In this document: positions 48,236-57,818 of the stretch, in pieces
Position numbering within the stretch: the stretch's first letter is position 1
Layout of the letters: each line of letters begins with the position of its first letter
Source: Luteimonas marina
Lineage (GTDB): Bacteria; Pseudomonadota; Gammaproteobacteria; Xanthomonadales; Xanthomonadaceae
Direction of reading: 5' to 3'
DNA: 64,000 bases
NCBI RefSeq assembly: GCF_007859325.1
Contig: NZ_VOHK01000001.1
Coordinates: forward strand, 620,001 to 684,000
Made by a program: the position numbers and the translations under genes
Notes under the pieces: generated by a model
Told to the model about the DNA's origin: nothing
Database searches by the model: none
The model's input: only the letters and a program-made list of their open reading frames with translations

Positions 48236-49529
48236 ACCGCGGACTCCGATAATAGTTGGACAGACAGGCTGCGAGATCGACTGTGCCACCCTGGAAAGCG
48301 CGCCGCTCAACCAGCGGTGTGCATGCGAAGTGGTCGACATCCTCCGTCTGCACGAGTCGATCCGGGGTGCCTTTCCGGAGTTCACGACTGATCCCGCCGT
48401 ACACGCGCACTTATTTTCACCCTATGTCTTGTTCGTTGATCGGCCCGCGTTGGAGGCCATGGGACGAGTCGCGGCGGCGGTCTTCGACGTCGCAGGAAAC
48501 CCGGGATATAGCCAACGGGTCCTGCAATGGGCCCCTGACATTGCAACCCATGATCCGGGTTCTGCGGGGGGCGTCCTGGGTCTGGACTTTCACCTGACGG
48601 TCGATGGGCCGCGGCTGATCGAGGTCAACACCAATCCAGGCGGTCTGCTCCTCAATGCCGTGCTGCTCGATGCCGTGAGATCTTGCGCGCCGGCTGCGTG
48701 GACCACCTGGACCACGGCGACGGAGGCCCATAGCGCGGCTGTAGCCGCCTGGCTTGACGATGCCCGGCAGCAGTCGGGCCGCGCGCCGTCCCGTGTGGCC
48801 ATCGTGGACAGCGCCCCGCGGGAGCAGTTCCTCTACCCCGAGTTCGAGCTGTACGCCGACGCATTCCGGGAGCACGGCGTGGACTGCGTGATACGCGCGC
48901 CCGAGGATCTGAGGTTCGGCCCGGAGGGGCTTGCAGATGCCGACGGCCCGATCGACATGGTCTACAACCGGTTGACCGATTTCGCGCTTGAGGAAGCTTC
49001 GCATGCGGACCTTCGTCAGGCTTATCTCGCAGGGGACGTCGCACTCACCCCGCATCCGCGTGCGCACGCGCTGTTCGCCGACAAGCGCAACCTGGCGGTG
49101 CTTGGAGACGCGGCTTTGCTCGGCGGGTTTGGGGTCGATGCGGGTTTGACAGCCCTGCTGGCCGAGGTGATCCCGACAACGGTTGAAGTCGTCCCCGGAA
49201 ACCGGGATGCGCTGTGGGCAGCGCGCAACGGCTACTTCTTCAAGCCTGCAGCAGGGTTCGGCAGCCGTGGCAGCTATCGGGGCGACAAGCTCACCCGGCG
49301 AACGTGGGAGTCGATGGCGTCGGCGACCTACATCGCACAGGCCTTCGCGCCACCGAGCATGCGGATCGTGCATGGGGGCCAGTCCCTCAAGGCGGACGTG
49401 CGCTGCTTCGCGTCCGAGGCGGGTGTGCTGTTGTTCGCGGCCCGGCTTTATCAGGGCCAGACTACGAACATGCGCACCCCAGGTGGTGGATTCGCAGCGG
49501 TGCTCACGACGCCACTGATCGGCGAGTAA
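48228..49529 (+). CDS. Circularly permuted ATP-grasp-like protein coupled to mer
   Basis: This protein of about 433 residues is read from GTG 48228, overlapping the GDCC gene; the true start is uncertain. Motifs suggest a permuted ATP-grasp fold. The metal-binding LIEVNTNPGG (about residue 130) comes before FADKRNLAVLG (about 283) and the glycine-rich NGYFFKPAAGFGSRGS (about 335). An early CEVVDILRLHESIR region and a HGGQSLKADVR end are also seen. ATP-grasp enzymes form amide or peptide bonds, as in glutathione or glutathionylspermidine synthesis. The specific reaction is unknown. Confidence 0.7.
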   Translation: MVEPRTPIIVGQTGCEIDCATLESAPLNQRCACEVVDILRLHESIRGAFPEFTTDPAVHAHLFSPYVLFVDRPALEAMGRVAAAVFDVAGNPGYSQRVLQWAPDIATHDPGSAGGVLGLDFHLTVDGPRLIEVNTNPGGLLLNAVLLDAVRSCAPAAWTTWTTATEAHSAAVAAWLDDARQQSGRAPSRVAIVDSAPREQFLYPEFELYADAFREHGVDCVIRAPEDLRFGPEGLADADGPIDMVYNRLTDFALEEASHADLRQAYLAGDVALTPHPRAHALFADKRNLAVLGDAALLGGFGVDAGLTALLAEVIPTTVEVVPGNRDALWAARNGYFFKPAAGFGSRGSYRGDKLTRRTWESMASATYIAQAFAPPSMRIVHGGQSLKADVRCFASEAGVLLFAARLYQGQTTNMRTPGGGFAAVLTTPLIGE

Positions 49530-49564
49530 TCCTGGCTGGGGCCGCCCTGGCGGTATGCCCTGGA

Positions 49565-50668
49565 CTACAGCCAGGCCAATGCTGATTCGGCCAGCTCGCG
49601 TTCCTCATCGATCGCGACGTTCCAGATGGCCGGCCCGCTCGCGGCATCGATCCGCGTGGCCCCAGCATCGTTGTCGTCAGGTGCCAGCGCCAGGCCAAGC
49701 CAGCCCAAGCGCGCGATGATCCGCGCCCGCAGACCCGGCGCGCGGTGGCCGATGCCGCCGGAAAAGACGACATGGTCGAGTCCGCCGATTCCCGTGGCCA
49801 TGGCCGCGATGGACTGCGCGATCCGGACTGCGAAGAGGTCCACGGCAAGCTGGGCCTGCGGGCCAGGATCGGCAAGCAGCACGCGCATATCGCCGTGCCC
49901 GGCGATGCCGGCAAGACCTGCAGTGCGGGACAAACCATCTTCAATCGCTTGCGCGTCCAGCCGTTCGTGCCTGAGCAGGTACAGCAACGCACCGGGATCG
50001 AGATCCCCAGAGCGGGTAGGGCTCGGGATTCCCCCCAGCGGAGTGAGCGCCATGGTGGTGTCGCGGCTCCGACCGTCCTCGACGGCGCAGACGCTGCAAC
50101 CCCCCCCCAGATGCGCGAAGACGGCGCGGCTCCGCTGGATTCCGGCGTCCTGGCTGGCCACGACTCGCAGTGCAGAGGCGAAGGCGAGTTCGTGGAAACC
50201 GTAGCGGCGGACGCCCAGCGCATCCCATGCTTCGGGGATGGGCAGGCGCTGGCTCCAGGGTGCGAGTGTCACGTGGAAGTCCGTGTCGAAGGCCACGCCC
50301 TGGCGGGCTTGCGGCCAACGCAGGCGCGCGGCACGCGCGAACGCGAGGGCGACCGGCTGGTGCAAGGGTGCGAATGGCACCAAGGCATCCAGTTTCGCAA
50401 GTACATCTTCGTCGAGCTCGCTGGCGTTGCGCAGGTCGCCGCCATGTACGATTCGGTGGACCACCACGTCGGGGCCGGGCGCCGGTATCGACAATATTTC
50501 GAGCAGGGTGGCAAGTCGCTCTTGCGCATCCGCGCCGACGGCAATCTCGGCCCGGGAGCGCTCCACGACGCGTGGCTGCGCGCCTGGCCCCTCAGCGTGC
50601 AACAGATAGCACGCGCCCTTGAGGGTGGACGAGCCAACGTTGAGTGCAAGAAGCCGGCGCGTGGTCAC
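49565..50668 (-). CDS. ackA: Acetate kinase
   Basis: This 367-residue ASKHA-fold kinase is read from GTG 50668 with GGGGA upstream. Motifs: NVGSSTLKGACYLL, VVHRIVHGGDL, DTDFHVTLAPW, VFAHLGGGCSVCAVEDGRS and TRSGDLDPGALLYLL, then FSGGIGHRAPGLRARI. It converts acetyl-phosphate and ADP to acetate and ATP. It is shorter than the usual about 400. It is the last gene of the metal-controlled operon and lies downstream of a phosphoketolase in the same operon, which supplies acetyl-phosphate. Confidence 0.88.
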   Translation of the reverse strand: MTTRRLLALNVGSSTLKGACYLLHAEGPGAQPRVVERSRAEIAVGADAQERLATLLEILSIPAPGPDVVVHRIVHGGDLRNASELDEDVLAKLDALVPFAPLHQPVALAFARAARLRWPQARQGVAFDTDFHVTLAPWSQRLPIPEAWDALGVRRYGFHELAFASALRVVASQDAGIQRSRAVFAHLGGGCSVCAVEDGRSRDTTMALTPLGGIPSPTRSGDLDPGALLYLLRHERLDAQAIEDGLSRTAGLAGIAGHGDMRVLLADPGPQAQLAVDLFAVRIAQSIAAMATGIGGLDHVVFSGGIGHRAPGLRARIIARLGWLGLALAPDDNDAGATRIDAASGPAIWNVAIDEERELAESALAWL

Positions 50669-50687
50669 AGGTGTCCCCGAATCATGT

Positions 50688-52763
50688 TCATGGGGACCGC
50701 ACCGCCCGGCGCAACAACTGCGCATTGATTGCCACAACGACGGTGCTCAGCGACATGAGCACTGCCCCAAGCGCAGGTTGCAGCAGGATCCCCCATGCGG
50801 CGAGAACGCCAGCGGCGAGAGGGATGGCGACGATGTTGTAGCCGGCGGCCCACCACAGGTTCTGGATCATCTTGCGATAGGTGGCCTTGCTCAATTCGAT
50901 GATCGCTGGCACGTCGCGCGGGTCGCTGCGCACGAGTACGACGTCGCCGGCCTCGACCGCGACGTCCGTCCCTGTGCCGATGGCGATGCCGACGTCGGAC
51001 GTGAGCAGCGCCGGAGCGTCATTGACACCGTCACCCACCATCGCGACGCGCTTGCCCTGGGCCTGCAGCTCCTCGATCTTTGCCACCTTGTCCTCGGGCA
51101 ATACCTCGGCGAAGACGGTGTCGATATTGAGTTCCTTCGCGACCGCGTTTGCGACCGCCGTGGAATCACCCGTCAGCAGGACAACCTCCAGTCCTTCGTC
51201 GTGCAGCCGCTTGACCGCATCGAACGATTCGGGACGGATGGCGTCAGCGATCGCGAACACGGCGAGCACCCGGTCGCCTTCCACCAGGTAGGTTGCAGAT
51301 TGACCATCGGCTGCCGCTGATTCGGCAGCCCGCCGAAGCGTCTCCGGCGGTTCGACCGCGAGCATTCTCAACAGACCCGGCCCGCCAACGTGGAGCGAGC
51401 GCTCCTCGACGACTGCGCGCACGCCGCGTCCCGGCATGGACTCGAAGTCCTGCGACATCGGAACGTCGATGCCATGTTCCTTGGCGCTGGTCATCAGCGC
51501 CTGCGCGATCGGATGTTCAGCGTCGCGCTGGACCGACGCGGCCACGCGAAGCACCTCGTCGTCGGTGAGTCCATCGGCGGCAGTGGTCTTCACGACGCGG
51601 TGCGAACCGAGCGTGAGCGTGCCTGTCTTGTCGAACACGACCGTGTTCAGCAAACGGGCCTCTTCCAGGCCGCGTCGATCGCGCACGAGCAGGCCGTTCC
51701 GTGCGCCAATCGTGGTCGAGATGGCGGTCACCAGCGGGATGGCCAAACCTAGCGCATGGGGACAGGCGATCACGAGCACGGTCACTACGCGCTCGATCGT
51801 GAAGCTCCACGGTCGACCGAGGAGTGGCCAGACAATGGCGGTAACCGCGGCGGAGACGATGGCGATGATCGTGAGGTAGAACGCCGCCCGGTCCGCCAGG
51901 GCCTGGGCGCGCGAGCGCGACGTCTGGGCCTGCTCGACGAGCCTCATGATACCCGCGAGCGCGGTCTCGTCGCCGGTTCCCGTCACCTCGACACGCAACG
52001 AGCCCTGTCCGTTGACGGTGCCGGCGATCACCCGGTCGCCCGTCGACTTGTCCATCGGCTTGGACTCGCCGGTGATCATCGCTTCGTTGACGGCGCTGGT
52101 CCCTTCCTTCACGACGCCGTCGGCGGGAATGCTCGCGCCGGGCCTGATGAGCAGCAGGTCGCCGCGCTTCAGTTCCGCGACAGGGACTTCCTTCGCGGTA
52201 CCGGCCTCATCCAACCGCACCGCCATATCAGGCAGCAGCTTCGCGAGTTCCTTGAGAGCGCCCTGTGCCTGGTTGATCGAACGCATCTCGATCCAGTGGC
52301 CGAGCAACATGATCGCCACCAGCGTCGCCAGCTCCCACCACAGGTCCAAGCCCTCGACAACGCCGAGCGTGACCAACGCGCTGTAAAAGAAGGCGACGGT
52401 GATCGCAAGCGAGATCAGCGTCATCATGCCCGGCAGGCGATTTCTCAGCTCGTGGTATCCGCCGCGGACGAACGGCGAGCCGCCGTAGAAGTACACGATC
52501 GTGCCGAACACCGCCGGGATGTACGCCGACCCCGGGAACTGTGGTGCGGTGTAGTCGAACCAATGCTGGATCATCCCGCTCCAGATCAGAGTGGGGATGG
52601 TCAGCAGCAGCGTGAGCCAGAACTTGTCGCGGAAGCTCGCCACGCTGTGGCCGGCGTGCTTGTCGTGCCCGGCATGGACGTCACCTTCAGCACCCGTGCG
52701 GGGATGCGGCGGTTGCTCGCCGTGCGCCTGATGATCTTGATGATGATGATTGTGTTGCGTCAT
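50688..52763 (-). CDS. copB: CopB-type P1B copper/heavy-metal ATPase
   Basis: This 691-residue P-type ATPase has a His-rich N-terminus (HNHHHQDHQAHG) instead of Cys metal domains. Membrane helices, TGES (about 231), the intramembrane CPH motif (Cys334-Pro-His336), DKTGT (Asp378), EHPIAQAL and MVGDGVNDAPAL follow. CPH defines the P1B-3 (CopB) class that exports Cu(II) or Ag and sometimes Cu(I). It is 63 bases downstream of the AarF-like kinase and 19 bases before ackA. Confidence 0.92.
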   Translation of the reverse strand: MTQHNHHHQDHQAHGEQPPHPRTGAEGDVHAGHDKHAGHSVASFRDKFWLTLLLTIPTLIWSGMIQHWFDYTAPQFPGSAYIPAVFGTIVYFYGGSPFVRGGYHELRNRLPGMMTLISLAITVAFFYSALVTLGVVEGLDLWWELATLVAIMLLGHWIEMRSINQAQGALKELAKLLPDMAVRLDEAGTAKEVPVAELKRGDLLLIRPGASIPADGVVKEGTSAVNEAMITGESKPMDKSTGDRVIAGTVNGQGSLRVEVTGTGDETALAGIMRLVEQAQTSRSRAQALADRAAFYLTIIAIVSAAVTAIVWPLLGRPWSFTIERVVTVLVIACPHALGLAIPLVTAISTTIGARNGLLVRDRRGLEEARLLNTVVFDKTGTLTLGSHRVVKTTAADGLTDDEVLRVAASVQRDAEHPIAQALMTSAKEHGIDVPMSQDFESMPGRGVRAVVEERSLHVGGPGLLRMLAVEPPETLRRAAESAAADGQSATYLVEGDRVLAVFAIADAIRPESFDAVKRLHDEGLEVVLLTGDSTAVANAVAKELNIDTVFAEVLPEDKVAKIEELQAQGKRVAMVGDGVNDAPALLTSDVGIAIGTGTDVAVEAGDVVLVRSDPRDVPAIIELSKATYRKMIQNLWWAAGYNIVAIPLAAGVLAAWGILLQPALGAVLMSLSTVVVAINAQLLRRAVRSP

Positions 52764-52826
52764 GGGTCTGCCTTCCTGGATGCACTGATGCGCCGGGCAC
52801 CAGCGGGGAGATAGATCAGTGTTCTG

Positions 52827-54419
52827 TTACAAGTGTCCCGATCTGGCGATGGCCATCACCAGCCGCAGTGAGAGCAATCCCGCAGCAGCGAAAGCCACCA
52901 TAGCCAGGAAAGGCATGTGACCGAACACTTGCGGGCCGTCGGAATGCAGGCTCAACAGCGCACCGCTTACGTACAGGCCCAAGGTGACCAGGGCCAACGC
53001 CAGCCGGTTGCCCGTGCGCGCGATTGCCTCCTGCGTGGAACTCAGGCCATGGTGGTGTACGGAGAAGGCGGGTCGTCCGTCGCTCAGTTGCGCCTGCCGC
53101 AACAGGTCGGTGGCGATCTGTGGCAATTGGCGCGCAGTGCGGGCCAGCCGCATGGCAAGCGGCCTGTTGCCGCTGGGGCGGCTGGCTTCGGCAATGTCGG
53201 CGATCGCGGCCGCCTGCGCGGACAGCGTCCCCAGCAGGTCCAGATCCGGATCCAGCGCCCGCAGCGTGTTCTCGACCAGGAACAGCGTCCGGATCAGGGA
53301 CAGCAGGTGGGCCGGAAGCCGGAAGCCAGCGCCCTGCCCAATGCGTGCCACGCGCCAGATTGCCTCGGCAATGGACCACTGCGCCAGCGGACGGCTGGCC
53401 ATCTCGGCCAGGATCAGGTGGATCTCGCGCACATGCGAGCGGCGGTCGACCTGCGGCGGGAAGAAGCCCATGGCGATCGCTGCATCCAGCACGCCCTCGG
53501 CGTCGTCGGCCGCAATGGCCTCGACCATGCCGCCGAGCGCGAGCCGGGATGCAGGGTCGAGCACGCCGATCGAGCCAAAGTCATGCAGGCACAGGCGACC
53601 GTCGTCAAAGAAGAACAGATTCCCCGGGTGCGGGTCGGCATGGAAGACGCCGGCGCCGAAGAGCTGATGCACGTAGGCACCGAGCAGCGCCCTTGCCAGT
53701 GCGGGAGCCGCCGCCGTTCCATAAGCGGCTTCCAGGCGGGTGCCGTGGCTACGATCCTGGACCAGCACGTCGCGGGTGGCGTAGGGCTCAACGACATGTG
53801 GCTGTGTGATGCCGGGCAGGGCATCGAGCACCTTCGCCATGCGGCGCATGTTCTGCGCCTCGTGACGCATGTCGATTTCATCGCGCAGGAATGCGCCCAG
53901 CTCGTCCACCAGTTCGAGGGGGCGGTGTCGCTTCAGAGGCGGCCAGATCCACTGGGCTACGCGCAGCGTGCGTCGAAGCAGCCGCAGGTCAGCCTGCACT
54001 TGAGCGTGGATGCCGGGCCGGGTGACCTTGACGACCACGTCGCGACCGTCATGCATGCGTGCCGGATGGATCTGAGCCACCGACGCGGCGGCCAGCGGAT
54101 GGTCATCGAAGCTGGCGAAAAGCTCTTCGACGGAGGCGCCGAACGCCTGCTCGACCATGTGTCTGGCCTGGTCAGCAGGAAATGCCGGCACGTCGCTGTG
54201 CAACCGCGACAATGCCTCGCGATAGGGCGCCGGCAGCAGGTCCCAGCGCAGGCTCAAACCCTGGCCCAGCTTGACGAAGGTGGTACCCAGCCCCACCAGG
54301 GTGGCGCTGACGTACGCGGGAAGCCGTTCGGGTCTGCGTCGGCGCAGGCGCAACACCGCGACCCCGAGAGTCAGTCCGACCCAGGCGATCTGGCCTCCGC
54401 GGCGCACCGTGCCCGCCAT
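52827..54419 (-). CDS. AarF/UbiB (ABC1/ADCK) kinase-like protein
   Basis: This 530-residue atypical kinase begins at MAGTVRRGG (ATG 54419). It has the KxGQ signature (TTFVKLGQGLSLR), an ASVAQIHPARMHDG ATP-loop, a VVKVTRPGI lysine, HADPHPGNLFFF and LHDFG, and two C-terminal membrane helices. UbiB proteins support ubiquinone synthesis through ATPase activity. This copy lies in a metal/phosphoketolase operon, not with ubi genes, so it is probably a specialised paralogue. It starts 25 bases after the phosphoketolase stop. Confidence 0.87.
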   Translation of the reverse strand: MAGTVRRGGQIAWVGLTLGVAVLRLRRRRPERLPAYVSATLVGLGTTFVKLGQGLSLRWDLLPAPYREALSRLHSDVPAFPADQARHMVEQAFGASVEELFASFDDHPLAAASVAQIHPARMHDGRDVVVKVTRPGIHAQVQADLRLLRRTLRVAQWIWPPLKRHRPLELVDELGAFLRDEIDMRHEAQNMRRMAKVLDALPGITQPHVVEPYATRDVLVQDRSHGTRLEAAYGTAAAPALARALLGAYVHQLFGAGVFHADPHPGNLFFFDDGRLCLHDFGSIGVLDPASRLALGGMVEAIAADDAEGVLDAAIAMGFFPPQVDRRSHVREIHLILAEMASRPLAQWSIAEAIWRVARIGQGAGFRLPAHLLSLIRTLFLVENTLRALDPDLDLLGTLSAQAAAIADIAEASRPSGNRPLAMRLARTARQLPQIATDLLRQAQLSDGRPAFSVHHHGLSSTQEAIARTGNRLALALVTLGLYVSGALLSLHSDGPQVFGHMPFLAMVAFAAAGLLSLRLVMAIARSGHL

Positions 54420-54444
54420 CAGCGCGAGGTCCTGGCCGGCCGGC

Positions 54445-56907
54445 TCACGATGCCGGCCCCGCTTCCGCGCGCAGGATGGCGGTCGGATCGCCGCGATCAT
54501 CCACGGCCGCCAGCTCCGCTTCGGACAGCAGGTTGTCGCGGGACTCGCCGAGGACGCCCGCAGCCGCGTCAACCACGTGCGCCCAGGTGCTGCGGTTGGC
54601 GAACAGCAGGCCCGGCACGTCCAGTGTGCCGCCCCGGTTGACGAAGCCCAGCGCCGCGGTGGTGGTGGGGCCGGTGTCGAGTCGGCGCAGCGCACCGAGG
54701 AAGGGCTCCGGACGGGTGTGGGTAACGAATACGCGCGGCCGGCCCACCGGAAACAGCGCTTGGACCGCACTGTCGGAGTGCACGTACCTTGCCTCCTCCG
54801 GATCGCGCGGGGCGCGAAATCGGCCGGGTTCGGCGAGATAGACGATCGCGGCCGACATTCCGCGTGCGGCCAGACGCGCCTGTGCGCGGCGCACTTCCTG
54901 CAGCTGGTACGCGCCGGTGGCCACCAGCAGGATCGCCGCCGTCTCCGGATCGCCGGCGAGGCATGTTGCGCCGGTCTCGGCCAGTGCCTGGGCCTGCTGC
55001 GGGGTCAGCTCATGAGGCACCGGACGCTTGGGAACGACCAGTGTGGTGACCGTGCCCCGTTGCGCGTAGGCGCGGGCGAGGGCGGCGGCAGCGCCATTGG
55101 CGTCCGGCGGGAACACCACGCGCGAAATGTCGGCCATTTCGCCCATGAGTGCCTCGGCCATGGTCGGATCCTGGTGGGACTGTTCGTTCTTCGCGTTCTC
55201 CCACGTGTGCGAGGTCAGCACCAGGGGCACGCCCAGCCAGCCGGGTGGGCGCCCGGCCTGGGCCTGGTGGCGGGCGAAGATCAGTTCCTGACGTACGGCG
55301 CCGAGCATCTTCGGTGCAAACGCCTCGTAGGTGACCACCAGGTTTAGCCCGCCCTTGTTGCCGAGCGCCGCGCAGACCACGGCTTCTTCGTTGAGCGCAG
55401 TGATGACCGCGCCGGTTGGCGATTCGGCGACGCCGGGCTCGGGCTCGTGCACCCGGTGCTTCATCGCGTCCAGGGTCCGGTCGAGCTTGTTGCTGCGCAG
55501 CTCATCGGGATTGCCCACGCGCACCCGCAGTCCCGGATTCGCCTCGGCGATGGCGACGAACTGCTCGTCGAGTGCGGTCATTGGCGAGCTCTCACCGCCG
55601 GCGCCGCGGTCGGCGATCGCCGGGACGCGGGGCGGTTCCACCTGGCGATCGGCCAGCGCATGGTCGCGCTCGCGCACCCGCTGCTGGAGATCGTGGCTGT
55701 TGAGTGCGGCAACGGCCTGCTCGAGCTCCGACGCGGCCACGAACAGCGCCGCTGCGCCTTCATTGAAGAGCGTGCGCGCCGCGGCATCCTTCGCCGGATT
55801 CCCCGGCAGCGGCAAGTTGTGCGAGGCGTTGGTCCCGGCGCCGGGGAAGCCGAAGCCCTTGACGGTTTCGGCGATGCCATAGGGCAGCCGCACGTCGGCG
55901 GGAACAGCGGCGCCCGCTTGCAGGCGCGACTCCATCACGTGGATGCCCCACGCGATGCTGGCCGGATCGCGCCCGTCCAGCGCGATCGGATCAAAGCCGT
56001 TCAATCGCAGGTGCCGGTCCAGCCACCGCTCGCCGCCCTGCTGGGTGATCTGGCTGCGCTGTTCGATGCGGCGCCCGTTGAGGATGATGATCGGGCTGAC
56101 CAGTCCGCTGTCCTCGGCGCGCCACCAGCGTGGCGCCCAGTCGCTGCCACGCTGTTCCTCGAACGCACCGTCGCTGAGGAAGGCGACCAGGCGTTCATCC
56201 TTGAGCGGCGCATGCACGTACTGCAGCTCGGCAAAGCCCAGATAGCCGCCTTCCATCACGCCCCCGGCGGTGTGCGCATTGACGTGGGAGCCGAGGGGCG
56301 ACGCCGGCGTTCCGTCCGGATTGAGGGTGTAGGCATAGAAGTCGCTTACGAACCGGCTCAGCCCTTCGCCGGTGCGGTCGTAACGTTCGGCGTGCCGGTC
56401 GGTCATGTTGCCAACCAGCACGTTCAGCGCGTCGATGGCGGCCACGCAGTGCCCCTGGCCCATCATCCACGCGCGGGTGACGCCATCCAGGGAATCCATC
56501 AGCAGGTAGCCGGCGTAGGCGGGCACCATGTTGAGGGACCCGCCGGTGTGGCCTTCAGGCGTGGTCTTGAAATCATCGACCTCCAGGGCCGCGCCGTCGG
56601 TACGAACGCGCTGGCTGTAGGTCATGTGCGCCACCAGCCACATGCCGGCGCTGGTGACGCGGTCGGCCGCGGCGAGCCGCTGCCATGCGGTGCCGGCATC
56701 CGGCGTGCGGCCCAGGGCGACCAGCTCGTGCACCATCTGGCGGACCCGGAGCTGGGTAAGCGGGTCATGTCGGATCACCCCGTAGCCGGCCGCCCAGTGG
56801 GCGAACGCGGGATCGGCCTGCCGGTGGGCGTCGGCGAGTTCAAGGATCCGCTGGCGCTCGGCGGCCGACAGCTGGTCGGCGGTGCAGCAGTTGAGATGCA
56901 GGTTCAT
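54445..56907 (-). CDS. xfp: Phosphoketolase
   Basis: This 820-residue thiamine-diphosphate enzyme has YGVIRHDPLTQLRVRQMV, the strictly conserved PEGHTGGSLNMVPAY, GQGHCVAAIDALNVL, SDGAFEEQRGSDWAPRWW and later NGFDPIALDGRDPASIAW. It converts xylulose-5-phosphate (or fructose-6-phosphate) and phosphate to acetyl-phosphate plus a glycolytic phosphate. Length is normal for the family. The 4-base overlap with the PRPP synthetase gene shows coupling. Acetate kinase later in the operon completes ATP formation. Confidence 0.92.
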   Translation of the reverse strand: MNLHLNCCTADQLSAAERQRILELADAHRQADPAFAHWAAGYGVIRHDPLTQLRVRQMVHELVALGRTPDAGTAWQRLAAADRVTSAGMWLVAHMTYSQRVRTDGAALEVDDFKTTPEGHTGGSLNMVPAYAGYLLMDSLDGVTRAWMMGQGHCVAAIDALNVLVGNMTDRHAERYDRTGEGLSRFVSDFYAYTLNPDGTPASPLGSHVNAHTAGGVMEGGYLGFAELQYVHAPLKDERLVAFLSDGAFEEQRGSDWAPRWWRAEDSGLVSPIIILNGRRIEQRSQITQQGGERWLDRHLRLNGFDPIALDGRDPASIAWGIHVMESRLQAGAAVPADVRLPYGIAETVKGFGFPGAGTNASHNLPLPGNPAKDAAARTLFNEGAAALFVAASELEQAVAALNSHDLQQRVRERDHALADRQVEPPRVPAIADRGAGGESSPMTALDEQFVAIAEANPGLRVRVGNPDELRSNKLDRTLDAMKHRVHEPEPGVAESPTGAVITALNEEAVVCAALGNKGGLNLVVTYEAFAPKMLGAVRQELIFARHQAQAGRPPGWLGVPLVLTSHTWENAKNEQSHQDPTMAEALMGEMADISRVVFPPDANGAAAALARAYAQRGTVTTLVVPKRPVPHELTPQQAQALAETGATCLAGDPETAAILLVATGAYQLQEVRRAQARLAARGMSAAIVYLAEPGRFRAPRDPEEARYVHSDSAVQALFPVGRPRVFVTHTRPEPFLGALRRLDTGPTTTAALGFVNRGGTLDVPGLLFANRSTWAHVVDAAAGVLGESRDNLLSEAELAAVDDRGDPTAILRAEAGPAS

Positions 56908-57818
56908 GGGTCCTCCGGGGAATCGGTCGAAGCGGTCATCAGGGTCGATGCCGCGGCGGCGAGGTCCGCACCCAGCGCGATGGCGTTGGAGGGGTGGGAA
57001 ATGGTGTCAGTGCTGACGATGCGGGCCAGGCCCGCCTCCTGCAGGCGGGCATAGGCGTCGCCTGCGAACACCGGATGGATGGCGACCAGCAACGGCGACG
57101 GCAACGACAACCGGCGCAGGTGTGCGAGGGTCTCCAGGATCGTGTGGCCGGACGACACGATGTCGTCGATCAGCACCGGAGTCCGACCAGCCACGGCTGC
57201 CGGGTCGGGCAGGCTGACGCGCACGTCGTAGTCGCCGTGCCGCTCCTTGGCCAGCACCTGGTAGGGCATGCTGGACAGGGCGGCGATGTCCGCTACCCAC
57301 TGCTCGCTCTCGCTGTCAGGGCCGATCAGCACAGCGTCGGGGACGGTCTCAGCGATCCAGCGGGCCACGGCCGGCGTCGCCGATACGTGGACCGTCGGAA
57401 TGCGGTAGAGCGACTGCAGGCGCTCGACGCGGTGCAGGTGCGGGTCCACGGTCACCAGCCAGTCGAAAGCCTCTTCGAGGAATTGCGCAAACAGCGGTGT
57501 ACTGACCGCCTCGCCGCGATGGAAGCGGGTGTCCTGGCGCATATACCCCAGGTAGGGTGCGATGAGGCCGACCGAACGAGCCCCGAACTCGCGCGCGGTC
57601 CGGGCGGCGAAGCGCAACGGGAGGGCCGTGGCATCGGCGTTGCGCAGGCTGGCCAGGAGCGCCACATCGGCTCCGGCCAGTGCGTCGTCCAGGGTGACCA
57701 GCGACTCGCCATCTGGGAAGTGCCGCCAAGCCACGGGTGCAATGCGCGCCTGCAGGGGCTGGTTGATGTTGCCGGCCAACACTGCATCGGCCGGGAATGG
57801 CATCAGCACACGGGTCAT
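56904..57818 (-). CDS. prs: Ribose-phosphate pyrophosphokinase-like protein
   Basis: This 304-residue PRPP-synthetase family protein has FPDGESLVTL, the flag-like RNADATALPL, LGYMRQDTRFHRGEAVS, VTVDPHLHRV and the PRPP-binding loop PVLIDDIVSSGHTI. It forms PRPP from ribose-5-phosphate and ATP, or may work in reverse. It is divergent from housekeeping Prs and closer to archaeal or secondary copies. Both ends overlap neighbours by 4 bases, so it is tightly coupled to the phosphorylase and phosphoketolase. Confidence 0.87.
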   Translation of the reverse strand: MTRVLMPFPADAVLAGNINQPLQARIAPVAWRHFPDGESLVTLDDALAGADVALLASLRNADATALPLRFAARTAREFGARSVGLIAPYLGYMRQDTRFHRGEAVSTPLFAQFLEEAFDWLVTVDPHLHRVERLQSLYRIPTVHVSATPAVARWIAETVPDAVLIGPDSESEQWVADIAALSSMPYQVLAKERHGDYDVRVSLPDPAAVAGRTPVLIDDIVSSGHTILETLAHLRRLSLPSPLLVAIHPVFAGDAYARLQEAGLARIVSTDTISHPSNAIALGADLAAAASTLMTASTDSPEDP

